This document shows, one piece after another, positions 43,100 through 52,693 of a stretch of DNA of 64,000 bases (positions are counted from its first letter, which is position 1; each line of letters begins with the position of its first letter). The DNA is from Spongiibacter nanhainus. Its GTDB lineage: Bacteria; Pseudomonadota; Gammaproteobacteria; Pseudomonadales; Spongiibacteraceae. The position numbers and the translations under genes are program-made. Under the pieces are notes generated by a model. It was not told the origin of the DNA. It did not search any database and was given only the letters and a program-made list of their open reading frames with translations. Location of the stretch: NCBI RefSeq assembly GCF_016132545.1, contig NZ_CP066167.1:3470001-3534000 (forward strand). Direction: 5' to 3'.

Positions 43100-43609
43100 T
43101 CACTGAGCCGGCGGCGGGCTTGTAGCAGCGGTATTAACATTGCGTACTACGGTGCCAGCCAGATGATCGTGCAGACAGCGTTTGTCGTCGCGGAAGATAA
43201 ACAAGGCGTCGACTAAGGCAATCAGGTTGCCGACAAAGGGCAGATAGGTAATCACCCAAAACACCAAGTAGCGCTTGGCCACCATCGGCCAAAAATCCGG
43301 CACAGCGCCAGTCAAGGTGGTGATTTTTATGCCCAAGAGCTTTTTGCCCACCGTTTGGCCGTCCCGCTTTAGGAAATAGCCGTTAACCAGCAAAAACACC
43401 GCAAAGCCGTACAATGCGCCCCAAAACATGGCTTGGAAGGACAGAGTCTCGCCATTCATAGCCTGCTCCCAAAGCCCCGCCATTTTCATTATTGGCAAGG
43501 TTGCGAGCATGGCGATAATGCCGTCGATCAATGCCGCGCCCAATCGCGCCCAGCGAGACGCCAAGTTATTCTGTTCGGCGTCGCTCGATGTGTGAGTTTC
43601 TACGTCCAT
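43100..43609 (-). CDS. RDD family membrane protein
   Basis: A 169-residue membrane protein with the RDD hallmark at its start, ASRWARLGAALIDGIIAML (Arg followed by Asp in the first helix), then YFLKRDGQTVGKKLLGIKI and DKRCLHDHLAGTVV at the end, all diagnostic of the family. Three or four transmembrane helices. RDD proteins are small membrane proteins of largely unknown function, some acting as Na+/H+ antiporters. ATG 43609 has AGGTAGAGA ahead. It converges with the P450 (22 bp between the stops) and lies beyond the terminator of the cytochrome array. Confidence 0.88.
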   Translation of the reverse strand: MDVETHTSSDAEQNNLASRWARLGAALIDGIIAMLATLPIMKMAGLWEQAMNGETLSFQAMFWGALYGFAVFLLVNGYFLKRDGQTVGKKLLGIKITTLTGAVPDFWPMVAKRYLVFWVITYLPFVGNLIALVDALFIFRDDKRCLHDHLAGTVVRNVNTAATSPPPAQ

Positions 43610-43721
43610 TGCATCTCTACCTGCTAACTCATCCAAGATAAGTCAGCATACCCCGGCCACTCAGGCAGAGAAAGCTGCTGAGTTTACCACTGCGCCTGGC
43701 TGCCTTGACGTTCACCGTCTC

Positions 43722-43752
43722 CAAAAACAAAAAAGCCGGCACAAGGCCGGCA
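43722..43752 (-). terminator. Rho-independent terminator of the cytochrome array
   Basis: On the minus strand GCCGGC-CTTGT-GCCGGC (43735-43740 and 43746-43751) is followed by a T-rich run (A-tract 43723-43734, one interruption). It lies ~50 bp after the last cytochrome gene and closes the minus-strand array. Confidence 0.8.
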
Positions 43753-43799
43753 AGAGGATTAGGGAAGACCGTACAGCACCTCCCCTGCTGTGAAGCCCA

Positions 43800-46301
43800 T
43801 CACAGCGTTTTCATGTACTCGATCAGCGCGCGGCGCTCCTGGTCAGTCAGCACGGTAGTAAAGTCGTGCCCCTCGTTACCCTGACTGTAGAGGTGGGTGT
43901 TGTAGATCTTTCTGTTCTCTACCTGCTGCTGGGTCGCCTGCAGGAATATCGGCAACTGTCCGAGGTTCCAAGTTAGGATGAGGTTGCCATACAGCTGCGA
44001 CAGGATCTCCTGCAGAATTGGCGTGCCGCCAGTAAGCGGTGAGCAATCCAGGAAGGGAATGGTGCCGTCGCCACACTCCAGCTCGTCGTACTTCCAACCC
44101 ATTCTATCTTCGTCGTAGGCGCGCTCCATGCTGACATCAAAGCCCATCACCACACTGCCTTCCTGATCTGCACGGGCGGGTGTGGATACCCGGCGCCACA
44201 GGTCGGGACGATCCTCTGGCTTAAGCAACGACCAGACATCGGGAATCGAGCCGTTATGCAGATAAGGCGCGGTCGCCCACACACCGTAGAGCGGTGGAGC
44301 AAGGTAACCCATCTCGCGATCGCCGCGGATAGATTCCCGATTGAGGGGGCCGCAATCATGCTCAGTGCCCACGGTTTCACCAAAGCCGAGGAAGCTGTCA
44401 GCACCGTATTGATTGACCGACTCGTTGTTGGTGTTGACCCGTGCTGGGTCGGTACGAATTACATCCAGCGGTGCAACGTTGGCAGCCAACCCTTCCATCG
44501 ACGGGTCAGAAAGGAAAGTTGGATCATTCACAAAACGAGGTGAATAGGCGCCGTGACAGCTGGCGCAGGAGCCGTTGCCGCCTTCGGGCTCGGGAACAGG
44601 GTTGTTGAGGTTGTCGGCCCACAAGTCTTTGCTATGGAACAGGATGGCACCCTGCTCTGCCAGAGATTCGTCCACCTCCAGCGGGTATTGGGGAGACTTT
44701 AGCGACACCATCCACTTGTCGGCGTCCTGAGCGTGGTCGCGAACCCATTGTTCGCCAGCCTCATCGCCAGTCAAGGCATCCAAGGGGGTATAGAAAATCA
44801 AGTCTACCCGGCTAGCATCCATGGGGAAGAATCCATCTTGGAACTTCGCTGGACGGTGCCCCATATTCCACCAAGCGGGAGTGTCACCGGAAGCAGTGGA
44901 ACCAGAGGTCAGCACACCAAACAGGTGCTCGTCAAAGCTTGGGCCACCTTCCTTATTTGCCAAGAAGAAAATGTTCACATCACTGGCGTTGTTGGTGCCT
45001 CGACTGGTGCCAAACAGACTAAAAATGGTGCCGAAACCTTCGCCGTTAAAGCCACTGATAGCGGCGGCACCCAGCTCCCGAGACATCAACGCAATATCCT
45101 GTAGGGAGTTACCACTACCCATTTGGAAGCCAGTGTCTTCACCCTCGCCGGGCAGGCCAGCCGCCCCACTGTGACAGGCATGGCAAGTGTAACCCAGGGT
45201 GCCAGTCCACTCGCCGTTGTCGCCGCGCATTTGCGTCAGGAACGCCGGCAGTTGTCCACTGCCACCGTTGGTGGCGTTGGGATCCTCACCGGGGAGCGGA
45301 TAGGGGTTGCGTTCTTCGCTCAGCGGCATGCCGTAACGCTCGGCCACCAACTGGTCAAAGTTGTCGGGCCGGGAGAACATGCCCCACTGCATCCACAAGC
45401 GGTTGTAGGAGGAGGCCGACAAGGCCAGCAAAGCATCCTCATCGTGGTAGTCGGCATTGAAGAAAGTGCCGGAACCGGGTTCGCCATTGCCCACCATCAG
45501 CTCGCGACCGTGCTCCCAGCTATCGCGCAGCTGTCCACAGGTTTCCGGGTGGGGATCTTCCTGAACCAATTGCGGGTCAGCGTGGCAATCTGCCCAGAAG
45601 GTATTGAAATGGACCGCCTTGCCGTCACTGACGCCAGGTCGCACCAGCGAGCGGGGGTCCGGTGGCAACACCGCGCTGTCCGGGCGGGGATTGCCGCTGC
45701 CATCGTTACCACAGTAATCAAACCAGTAGTGACCGCCCCGGGCGCTGCCCAGCAGGGGCTCTAAATCCACTGGCTCACCGCCACCGTCGCCGCCTCCACT
45801 GAGGCTACAGCTGCTGGGATTATCCCAACAGCTCAGCAAGGTACGCATGGCCTCGTAAGGGGCACTGCCAACCGGCCAGGGCTTGCCACCGCTATGGGGC
45901 TCACTGGGGTCACTGGGTTCGACCAATAACGGGCTGCTTTCCACACCGCCGCCCAGGGTCTGCCATGACTGGTACAGCAGGTCGTAATCATCCGCAGGGT
46001 TGCTGCTAAGCATAAAGTCCCGGCCGTCCTCGACATCACCGACACCACCGGGGATATGGCAAGTGCGACAAAAGCCGGAGGAGTTTTGCAGGCGAGTTTG
46101 AAAGAATTCCTCTTGGGTGACGGCTCCGCCACCGCTGCCGCCCCCGTCAGTGTTACCGCCGTCGGTATTGCCACCATCGCCGCCACCGTTATTGTTGGTG
46201 CCGCTGCCGCCTTGCGGTGCGCCGCTGGAACTGCCACCACAAGCAGCAAGGCTCATGGCTATCGCCACAGGTAACAGGGTTTTCAGCAGGGAACTGCGCA
46301 T
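43800..46301 (-). CDS. RoxA-like multiheme cytochrome c lipoprotein, paralogue 1
   Basis: An 833-residue exported lipoprotein: lipobox SLAAC with Cys21, then a Gly/Asn-rich linker (residues 22-60). Three c-type heme motifs are seen: CRTCH (78-82) in an N-terminal domain, CHACH (373-377) and CASCH (579-583). The last two are 206 residues apart, close to the 199-residue spacing I recall for rubber oxygenase RoxA (CSACH/CASCH). The segment APPLYGVWATAPYLHNGSIPDVW is shared with MauG/diheme peroxidase relatives, and the C-terminal GNEGHDF could supply a distal His. The extra N-terminal heme is absent from classical RoxA. Substrate unknown; oxidative cleavage or peroxidase chemistry outside the inner membrane is inferred. 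Last gene of the array. Confidence 0.8.
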   Translation of the reverse strand: MRSSLLKTLLPVAIAMSLAACGGSSSGAPQGGSGTNNNGGGDGGNTDGGNTDGGGSGGGAVTQEEFFQTRLQNSSGFCRTCHIPGGVGDVEDGRDFMLSSNPADDYDLLYQSWQTLGGGVESSPLLVEPSDPSEPHSGGKPWPVGSAPYEAMRTLLSCWDNPSSCSLSGGGDGGGEPVDLEPLLGSARGGHYWFDYCGNDGSGNPRPDSAVLPPDPRSLVRPGVSDGKAVHFNTFWADCHADPQLVQEDPHPETCGQLRDSWEHGRELMVGNGEPGSGTFFNADYHDEDALLALSASSYNRLWMQWGMFSRPDNFDQLVAERYGMPLSEERNPYPLPGEDPNATNGGSGQLPAFLTQMRGDNGEWTGTLGYTCHACHSGAAGLPGEGEDTGFQMGSGNSLQDIALMSRELGAAAISGFNGEGFGTIFSLFGTSRGTNNASDVNIFFLANKEGGPSFDEHLFGVLTSGSTASGDTPAWWNMGHRPAKFQDGFFPMDASRVDLIFYTPLDALTGDEAGEQWVRDHAQDADKWMVSLKSPQYPLEVDESLAEQGAILFHSKDLWADNLNNPVPEPEGGNGSCASCHGAYSPRFVNDPTFLSDPSMEGLAANVAPLDVIRTDPARVNTNNESVNQYGADSFLGFGETVGTEHDCGPLNRESIRGDREMGYLAPPLYGVWATAPYLHNGSIPDVWSLLKPEDRPDLWRRVSTPARADQEGSVVMGFDVSMERAYDEDRMGWKYDELECGDGTIPFLDCSPLTGGTPILQEILSQLYGNLILTWNLGQLPIFLQATQQQVENRKIYNTHLYSQGNEGHDFTTVLTDQERRALIEYMKTL

Positions 46302-46607
46302 ATATTACTCCAAGCTCTCCATGCGGGCCGATTGAGCCCCAATTAGACTTCTTTATGCTTAGCATTATGCCCGGGAGTTTGGCGAGAGGATTGGACAACG
46401 GTGCCACCATTGTCCGGCGGCACAACGTTGTTTGAACGACTCAAGGCCCGGCACGCTCTACAAAGAGTGCCGGTAGATGGTCTGGGCCGCGCTCCCCACA
46501 ACTCAATCTCGGTAAATAGATCGTCGCAGCAGAGAGCCAGCACCGCCATACGCAGTACCCGCTAACCCAGTGCCCGTAAACCCAGTGCCCGCTAACCCAG
46601 TAGCACC
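46302..46607. other. Intergenic region with promoter-sized gap and short tandem repeats
   Basis: A 306-bp gap between cytochrome paralogues 2 and 1. It contains a near-palindrome (CACGCTC/GAGTGCC type, 46449-46473) and, next to the upstream gene, the 15-bp tandem repeats listed separately. The size leaves room for an internal promoter of paralogue 1, but no convincing -35/-10 was found. Confidence 0.4.
46558..46602. repeat. Three tandem copies of a 15-bp unit
   Basis: CCCGCTAACCCAGTG (46558-46572), CCCGTAAACCCAGTG (46573-46587) and CCCGCTAACCCAGTA (46588-46602), immediately downstream of the stop codon of paralogue 2. Probably a slippage product. Confidence 0.85.
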
Positions 46608-49088
46608 CTACAAGGTTTTCAGGTATTCGATAATTGCCCGGCGCTCAGCGTCGTTGAGAACTACCGTGAAATCATGGCCCTCATTGCCCTGACTGTACAA
46701 ATGGGTGTTGTAGATCTTTCGGTTTTCTATCTGCTCTGGGGTCATCTGCCCGAAAACGGGTAAATTCCCCAGATTCCAGGTAAGAATGCTATTGCCGTAC
46801 AACTGAGCAAGGATATCCTGGAATATCGGATTGTCTTGATCACCGGGCATACAATCGAAAAACGGAATGGTCCCGTCGCCGCACTCCAGCTCATCGTAGC
46901 GCCAGCCCATTTTCTGCTGATCGTAGGCTCGCTCCAGGTTCACGTCATAGCCCATGACCACTTGGCCGGCCTGATCGGCGCGTGCAGGCGTTGACACCCG
47001 GCGCCATAAAGCGGGTCTGTCATCGGGCTTGAGTAAGCTCCAAACATCCGGAATTGCACCGTTGTGCAAATAGGGCGCAGTGGCCCAAACCCCGTACAGC
47101 GGCGGCGCAAGGTAGCCCATTTCACGATCCCCCCGCAGCTCAGCACGATTCTGGGGGCCGCAATCCTGATCTGACCCTACGGTCTCAGAAAACCCCAGGA
47201 AGCTGTTAGCGCCGTACTGGTTTACCGATTCATTATTGGTGTCCACCCGCGCAGGATCGGTACGAATCACCCTCTTTGGCGCAATATTACTGGCGACCCC
47301 CTCCATGATTGGATCGGCCAGAAACGCCGGGTCGTTGACGAATCGGGGCGAGTAGGCGCCATGACAACTGGCACAGGAGCCATTGCCTCCCTCCGGTTCC
47401 GGCACCGGATTGTTGAGGTTGTCGGCCCACAGGTTCTTGCTGTGGAACAAGACGGCGCCCTGCTCTGCCAGCGCTGTATCTATCGGCAGTGGGTATTCCG
47501 GTGACTTTAGCGACATCATCCACTTGTCCGCATCCTGGGCGTGATCCCGCACCCAGTTCTCACCGTCTTCGCCACCGAGAACGCCATCAATAGGGGTATA
47601 AAAAATCAGGTCCACTCGGCTGGCATCGGCGGCAAAATAGCCATCCTGGAATTTGACCGGGCGGTGGCCAATATTCCACCAGGCCGGGGTATCGCCGGAG
47701 GCCGTGGAGCCTGAGGTCAACACGCCAAAGAAATGCTCATCCAGGCTGCGACTTCCCTCTTGGTTGGCGAGGAAAAATAGGTTCACATCACTGGCATTAT
47801 TGGTGCCCCGGCTGGTGCCAAACAGGCTAAAAATGATGCCTGGCGTGCTGGCGCTGATCCCCAGCTCTTTCGCCATCAGGCCAATATCGTGAAGGCTGTT
47901 GCCGCTTCCGTACAACAGCTCACCCCCATCCTCGGCACCGGCGGCGCCGCTGTGACAGGTGTGGCAGGTAAAGCCCAGAACACCCTGCCATTCACCGCCG
48001 GGGCCCCGCAACTGGGTCATAAAGGCGGGCAGCTGACCGCTGCCGCCATTGGTTTGGTTGGGGTCTTCACCGGGCAAGGGATAGGGATTGCGGGTATCTC
48101 CCATAGGCATGCCGTAGCGCTCTGCAACCAACTCATCAAAGTTATCCGGGCGCTCAGCCATGCCCCAGAATTGCCACAGGCGATTGTAGTCGTCCACCGC
48201 AATCCCGCTGCTGGCGGCGGCCTGGTGGTCGTCGCCGGCAAAAAACGTCCCCGATCCCGGTTCACCGTTACCGGTCATCAAGTCCCGCCCCCGCTGCCAG
48301 CTGCTGCGCAGCTCGCCGCAAGTCTCTGGGTGTGGCGCCTCTCCGACCAGCTCTGGGTCAGCGTGGCAATCCTTCCAGAAAGCATTGAAGTGGACTGCGC
48401 GACCATCGCTGACGCCCTTTTGCACTAACGCGCGGGGATCAGCCGGCAGCACTGCGGAGTCATGGCGCGGGCTGCCGGTGCCGTCGTCCTCACAATAGTC
48501 AAACCACACATGGCCGCCACGGGCACTGCCCAGCAATGGCTGCAACTCGACTGGCTCATCGCCGCCAGCACCACCCGCGCCGAGGTTGCAGCTGTCGGGG
48601 GCGTCCCAGCAGCTCAACAGGGTGCGCATCGCTTCATAGGGGGCGCTGCCAACGGGCCAGGGCTTGCCGCCACTGTGGGGCTCGTTGGCGTCACTGGGCT
48701 CCACCAGCAGCGGGCTGTCTTCCACGCCACCGCCGAGGGTCTGCCAAGACTGATAGAGCAGGTCATAATCGTCAGCGGCATTACTGCTCAGCATAAAGTC
48801 CCGACCGTCTTCGACATCGCCGACACCACCGGGAATATGGCAGGTGCGGCAAAAGCCTGACTCACTCTGCAACCTAGCCTGAAAAAAGCCCGCCTCTGTC
48901 ATAGTGTTGTCCTGCGGACCATCGCCAGAGCCCCCGCTATTTTCGGGGGGCGCCGGCTGCGCCGACGAGTCAGTTGGAGGCTGGGTGTTTTTGGGGCTTC
49001 CGTCGCTACCACCGCAGGCCGTCAATGCAGTGACGCAGAGAGCGCTCGCGAGCCAGCACTTAAACCCTTGATCAATTGCCATAGTCAA
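46608..49088 (-). CDS. RoxA-like multiheme cytochrome c lipoprotein, paralogue 2
   Basis: An 826-residue exported lipoprotein with lipobox LTAC (Cys25), a Pro/Ser/Gly-rich linker and heme motifs CRTCH (80-84), CHTCH (375-379) and CASCH (572-576). It is nearly the same as paralogue 1 over long stretches (SGFCRTCHIPGGVGDVEDG, SWQTLGGGVE, FSLFGTSRGTNNASDVN, NLNNPVPEPEGGNGSCASC), with a different signal peptide and linker, which points to recent duplication or gene conversion. Role as for paralogue 1: an outer-membrane or periplasmic heme oxygenase/peroxidase-type enzyme is the best reading. The start lies 93 bp after the stop of paralogue 3 on the same strand. Confidence 0.8.
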   Translation of the reverse strand: MTMAIDQGFKCWLASALCVTALTACGGSDGSPKNTQPPTDSSAQPAPPENSGGSGDGPQDNTMTEAGFFQARLQSESGFCRTCHIPGGVGDVEDGRDFMLSSNAADDYDLLYQSWQTLGGGVEDSPLLVEPSDANEPHSGGKPWPVGSAPYEAMRTLLSCWDAPDSCNLGAGGAGGDEPVELQPLLGSARGGHVWFDYCEDDGTGSPRHDSAVLPADPRALVQKGVSDGRAVHFNAFWKDCHADPELVGEAPHPETCGELRSSWQRGRDLMTGNGEPGSGTFFAGDDHQAAASSGIAVDDYNRLWQFWGMAERPDNFDELVAERYGMPMGDTRNPYPLPGEDPNQTNGGSGQLPAFMTQLRGPGGEWQGVLGFTCHTCHSGAAGAEDGGELLYGSGNSLHDIGLMAKELGISASTPGIIFSLFGTSRGTNNASDVNLFFLANQEGSRSLDEHFFGVLTSGSTASGDTPAWWNIGHRPVKFQDGYFAADASRVDLIFYTPIDGVLGGEDGENWVRDHAQDADKWMMSLKSPEYPLPIDTALAEQGAVLFHSKNLWADNLNNPVPEPEGGNGSCASCHGAYSPRFVNDPAFLADPIMEGVASNIAPKRVIRTDPARVDTNNESVNQYGANSFLGFSETVGSDQDCGPQNRAELRGDREMGYLAPPLYGVWATAPYLHNGAIPDVWSLLKPDDRPALWRRVSTPARADQAGQVVMGYDVNLERAYDQQKMGWRYDELECGDGTIPFFDCMPGDQDNPIFQDILAQLYGNSILTWNLGNLPVFGQMTPEQIENRKIYNTHLYSQGNEGHDFTVVLNDAERRAIIEYLKTL

Positions 49089-49181
49089 ATTCCCTCTGTG
49101 TTCACCCTCGTCGGCGCGCCACCAAAAGTGGCTGCCGTGGCAACAATTCGTTTTGTACTACAGTCTTAATGCGCGCCTACA

Positions 49182-51644
49182 TCACAGCGTTTTCAGGTAT
49201 TCGATAATCGCCGCACGCTCCGCGTCATTCAGCACGTCGCTAAAGACATGGCCACCGTTGCCCTGACTGAAGAGGCGGGTGTTGTAGATCTTCCGCGCTT
49301 CGATATCACTGTTAGTCAGAATCGGCGGGTTGGCGATATTCCAGCCCAGCAACAGACCGCCAAACACCTCGGAGAGGAAGAAATCACCCAGATCATTGAG
49401 CGGATTACAGCTCAGGTAGTCGGCGCTGGGGCTGGGGTCACAATTGAGTTCTTCGTAGCGCCAGCCCATGCGCTGGGGATCGTAGCCCCGCTCGAAGTCA
49501 GTCTCGTAGCCCATCACCACCTGCCCGGCCTGATCAGCCCGGGGCTGCTTGGAAATACGACGCCAGGTAGCCGGACGCTCGCTAGAGTCGAGCAGGCTCC
49601 ACACATCCGGCACCGAACCGTTGTGGAGGTAGGGCGCCGTGGCCCACACCCCGTAAAGGGGCGGCGCGGCGTAGCCTCGAGGGCGCTCATTGCCCTGGGC
49701 ATCTATCTGCTGCCCCGGCAAATTCTGCACGCCGCAATCCTGGTCGGTGCCATGGGTTTCCGGATAGGCCACCGAGGCCTGATTCAGGGACTCGTTGGTG
49801 CCCTGGTTATAAGTATCCAGTCTCACCCGGTCGGTATCGATAATATCGATGGGCACCACATAGCTGGCGATGCCCTCCAGCGCCGGATCGGCCAGGAAGG
49901 TGTCGTCATTCACATAACGGGGAGAGTACGCACCGTGGCAGCTGGCACAGCTGCCGTTGCCGCCGTCAGGGCGAGCCACAGGGTTGTTCTCCCCTTCTGC
50001 CCACAGGTCCTTGGTGTGGAAGAGAATGGCCCCCTGCTCCGCCAAGGCGGTATCGATATCGCCCACATACTCGGGGGCTTTCTGGGACATGATGTAGTGA
50101 TCACCATCCTGCACGTGGTCGCTAGTCCAGCTGTCCTCCTGCTCCGGCAGCCCGTACTTATTGGTCAAAATCGGCGAGAACAGGGCGAAATCTACCCGCA
50201 CCGCATCACCTGAGAACATCGCGTCGACAAACTTCACCGGCCTCCGGCCGACATTCCACCAGGCCGGGGTGTCACCGGTGCCGGTGGTGCCGTTGTTGAG
50301 CACATCGATCAACTGCTGTGGCGACTGAATACCCGTGAGCGCCAAAATATTGGAGAACTGGGCATTGTTGGTGCCCCGCACTCTGCCAGCCAGACCGAGC
50401 CGATCAATGGCGATCCCCACCGGGGAGCCAAAGGCACCGAAGTCGCGCCCCACCACCGAGGCATCCAGCAGCGAGCCGCCCCCGCCGGGAATAAACTCAC
50501 CGTCGATAGTGGTGCTGTGGCAGCCCTGGCAGTTGTGACTGATTTCACCGCTGTAACTGCCGTCTTCCATGCGAGTTTGCAGCAGCCCCATAGGCAAACG
50601 CCCGGAGCCGCCATTGGTTTGATTGGGGTCTTCGCCGGGCAGGGGATAGGGGTGCTCGTCGGAGAGCGGACCAAATCCGTAGCGTTCTGCCACCAACTGA
50701 TCGAAATTTTCTGGCCGTTCGGTCAGCCCCCAGATCATCCACAGCTGGTTGAATTGCTCTGCAGAAATAGCTGAAAAGCCGTGAGGGTTGTCGCCGGCAA
50801 AGGTATTGCCAGGCCGCACTACTTCACCATCTTCATAGGTAACGTAGCTGCCATCGGGGTTTTGCACTGGCGCTGTCCCCATAAGCACGGCGCCGCGGTG
50901 GCGACTTTCCCGCAGCTGGCCACAGGTATCGGGGTGGGGCTTTTCGTTAACTAGCTCCGGGTCGACATGGCAGTCCTTCCAAAAGGCATTGAAGTACACC
51001 GCCCGGCCATCGTTAAAGCCCGGCTGTACCAGCGAGCGGGGGTCGGCTGGCAACAGGGCGCTGTCTGGCCGCGCCTGCCCGGTGCCGTCATCGGCGCAGT
51101 AATCAAACCAGGCGTGACCACCCCGGGCGCTGCCCAGCAGCGGCTCCAGGTTGATCGGGTCACCGCCATTGCCATCATTCAGGCTGCAACCGCCATCGTT
51201 CCAGCAAGTCAGCAGGGTGCGCATCGCCTCATGAGGCTGGCTGCCTTCCGGCCAAGGCTTGCCACCACTGTGGGGCTCGGCCGGATCACTGGGTTCTACC
51301 AGCAGCGGGCTGCTATCGACGCCGCCCCCCAGCGCCTCCCAAGAGGCCCGCAGCAATTGAAAGTCCTGGGCGCTGTCGCTGGTTAGCATCAAGCCGCGGC
51401 CGTCGTCGGTATCGGCCACGCCGCCGGCGATATGGCAAGTGCGACAAAACCCGGTGGAGCTCTGTAGACGGGTCTGAAAAAATTCTTCGGGGTTGGCGGC
51501 GTTACCGCCCCCATTACCACCGCCGGCACTGTTGCCGGTATTGGTATTGTCGCCACCATTGGCGGAGCCACCGCTGCCTCCGCAGGCAGATAGGATCAAA
51601 GACAACAGGACAACGGGCAGGCAAGCCCGGAATGGCATCGTCAT
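49182..51644 (-). CDS. RoxA-like multiheme cytochrome c lipoprotein, paralogue 3
   Basis: An 820-residue lipoprotein with lipobox ILSAC (Cys21) and heme motifs CRTCH (67-71), CQGCH (372-376) and CASCH (566-570). The N-terminal domain and the CASCH region align with paralogues 1 and 2, but the segment between residues ~200 and ~550 has diverged (RGAVLMGTAPVQNPDGSY; ISHNCQGCHSTTIDGEF). It retains APPLYGVWATAPYLHNGSVPDVWSLL and GNGGHVFSDVL at the end. First of the three cytochromes downstream of apbE (~100 bp). Its divergence suggests a different substrate or partner from paralogues 1/2. Confidence 0.8.
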   Translation of the reverse strand: MTMPFRACLPVVLLSLILSACGGSGGSANGGDNTNTGNSAGGGNGGGNAANPEEFFQTRLQSSTGFCRTCHIAGGVADTDDGRGLMLTSDSAQDFQLLRASWEALGGGVDSSPLLVEPSDPAEPHSGGKPWPEGSQPHEAMRTLLTCWNDGGCSLNDGNGGDPINLEPLLGSARGGHAWFDYCADDGTGQARPDSALLPADPRSLVQPGFNDGRAVYFNAFWKDCHVDPELVNEKPHPDTCGQLRESRHRGAVLMGTAPVQNPDGSYVTYEDGEVVRPGNTFAGDNPHGFSAISAEQFNQLWMIWGLTERPENFDQLVAERYGFGPLSDEHPYPLPGEDPNQTNGGSGRLPMGLLQTRMEDGSYSGEISHNCQGCHSTTIDGEFIPGGGGSLLDASVVGRDFGAFGSPVGIAIDRLGLAGRVRGTNNAQFSNILALTGIQSPQQLIDVLNNGTTGTGDTPAWWNVGRRPVKFVDAMFSGDAVRVDFALFSPILTNKYGLPEQEDSWTSDHVQDGDHYIMSQKAPEYVGDIDTALAEQGAILFHTKDLWAEGENNPVARPDGGNGSCASCHGAYSPRYVNDDTFLADPALEGIASYVVPIDIIDTDRVRLDTYNQGTNESLNQASVAYPETHGTDQDCGVQNLPGQQIDAQGNERPRGYAAPPLYGVWATAPYLHNGSVPDVWSLLDSSERPATWRRISKQPRADQAGQVVMGYETDFERGYDPQRMGWRYEELNCDPSPSADYLSCNPLNDLGDFFLSEVFGGLLLGWNIANPPILTNSDIEARKIYNTRLFSQGNGGHVFSDVLNDAERAAIIEYLKTL

Positions 51645-51743
51645 GACAGTGTTCTCTCCAGCACCCTCAGGGGAGCAAATAATTTTTATTGAGCTTGGAG
51701 AGTAGCGCCGGGATTCGGCTCAGAGGTAGGAAAAACAAGCAGG

Positions 51744-52670
51744 TTACTGTCCTCTAACGCCAGAGTCCGTCAGATTCGCCACTAGGCTACCCCCCAGCCG
51801 GCCATCCTGTTCGATCCACAGGTGGGGCATGCCCAGATCCGACAACCACAGCGGCGCCGCTGCCGAGCCCTTGAGCATGGCCACCGTGGCACCAGTGCCC
51901 GCCAACAGGCACAGCGGCGCCACCGTGGTTACCGCCGCCATGGTACCGGCCACCGGCCAACCGCTGCGGGGGTCGAGAATATGACTGTAGCGGACCCCGT
52001 CGACCACCATGCAGCGCTCGTAGTCGCCGCTGCTGGCCAGTCCGCCGTGACTCAGCGGGATCGCGGCTATGGCCCGCTCTGGATCACCGGGGTTTCTAAC
52101 TCCAACTTGCCACGGCCGACCGTCGGGATGCGGCCCCACCACCCGGATGTCGCCCCCCAACTCCACCAGGCCATGGGTGATGCCCTGGGCCTCACAGACT
52201 GAGGCAGCCCGGTCGGCCGCATACTCCTTGCCGAAGCCGCCAAAATCCAGCTGCATCCCCGACTGCAGGCGAATAGCTGGAGATTGCCACTCTACTTTGT
52301 GCCAGCCGATCTGATCCAAGCAGGCGTCGACGTCTTCAACACTGGGTAGCTGTCCGGACTTAAAATCCCAAACCCGGCGCAATACCCCCGAGGTGATATC
52401 AAACAGACCATCGCTCTGCTCAAACGCAGCGGCGGCATAATCCAGCAGGGCCGCGGTTTCGTCGTCGACCGTCACCGGCTCGCCACCAGCAGATTGATTA
52501 ATCAGAGACACGACACTGTCGTCGCGATAGCGGGAATACACCGTTTCGATACGGCGCACTTCGGCAATGGCGGCCTGGGCGGCACGCTCAGCCCCGGCGG
52601 CGTCACTGGCATAGAGGTGCAGCTCGCAAGGGCTGGCCATAGCGGTAAATGGAAAACGAAAAAGCTCCAC
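51744..52670 (-). CDS. apbE: FAD:protein FMN transferase (ApbE family), no signal peptide
   Basis: A 308-residue ApbE/flavin transferase. It opens directly with the catalytic fold (FTAMASPCELHLYA, ETVYSRYRDDSVVSLINQ) and shows DFGGFGKEYAADRA, HGLVELGGDIRVVG, SSGDYERCMVVDGVRYSHILDPRSGWPV, with the metal/flavin-binding Asp-Pro-Arg-Ser-Gly, and GTGATVAML. Most ApbE proteins are lipoproteins acting in the periplasm; this one has no export signal from its GTG start (52670, GGAG upstream). It transfers FMN from FAD to a Thr/Ser in an SGAT-type motif. The gene directly upstream, DUF3570, carries such motifs, making it the prime substrate candidate. Confidence 0.92.
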   Translation of the reverse strand: MELFRFPFTAMASPCELHLYASDAAGAERAAQAAIAEVRRIETVYSRYRDDSVVSLINQSAGGEPVTVDDETAALLDYAAAAFEQSDGLFDITSGVLRRVWDFKSGQLPSVEDVDACLDQIGWHKVEWQSPAIRLQSGMQLDFGGFGKEYAADRAASVCEAQGITHGLVELGGDIRVVGPHPDGRPWQVGVRNPGDPERAIAAIPLSHGGLASSGDYERCMVVDGVRYSHILDPRSGWPVAGTMAAVTTVAPLCLLAGTGATVAMLKGSAAAPLWLSDLGMPHLWIEQDGRLGGSLVANLTDSGVRGQ

Positions 52671-52693
52671 AGATGACTCCAGTCAGGGAGCTG

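Noticed and set aside
45123-45764. A 213-codon plus-strand frame opposite cytochrome paralogue 1
   Set aside because: Shadow of a gene with clear heme motifs on the minus strand.
49248-50213. A 321-codon plus-strand open frame
   Set aside because: It lies entirely opposite cytochrome paralogue 3, which has a lipobox and heme motifs; no RBS and a low-complexity, His/Val/Gly-rich translation mark it as an antisense shadow.
43800-51644. Classification of the paralogues as plain di-heme cytochrome c peroxidases
   Set aside because: Length, the CASCH core with ~200-residue spacing and the extra N-terminal heme fit the RoxA-like group better, although the ATAPYLHNGS segment is shared with MauG relatives.
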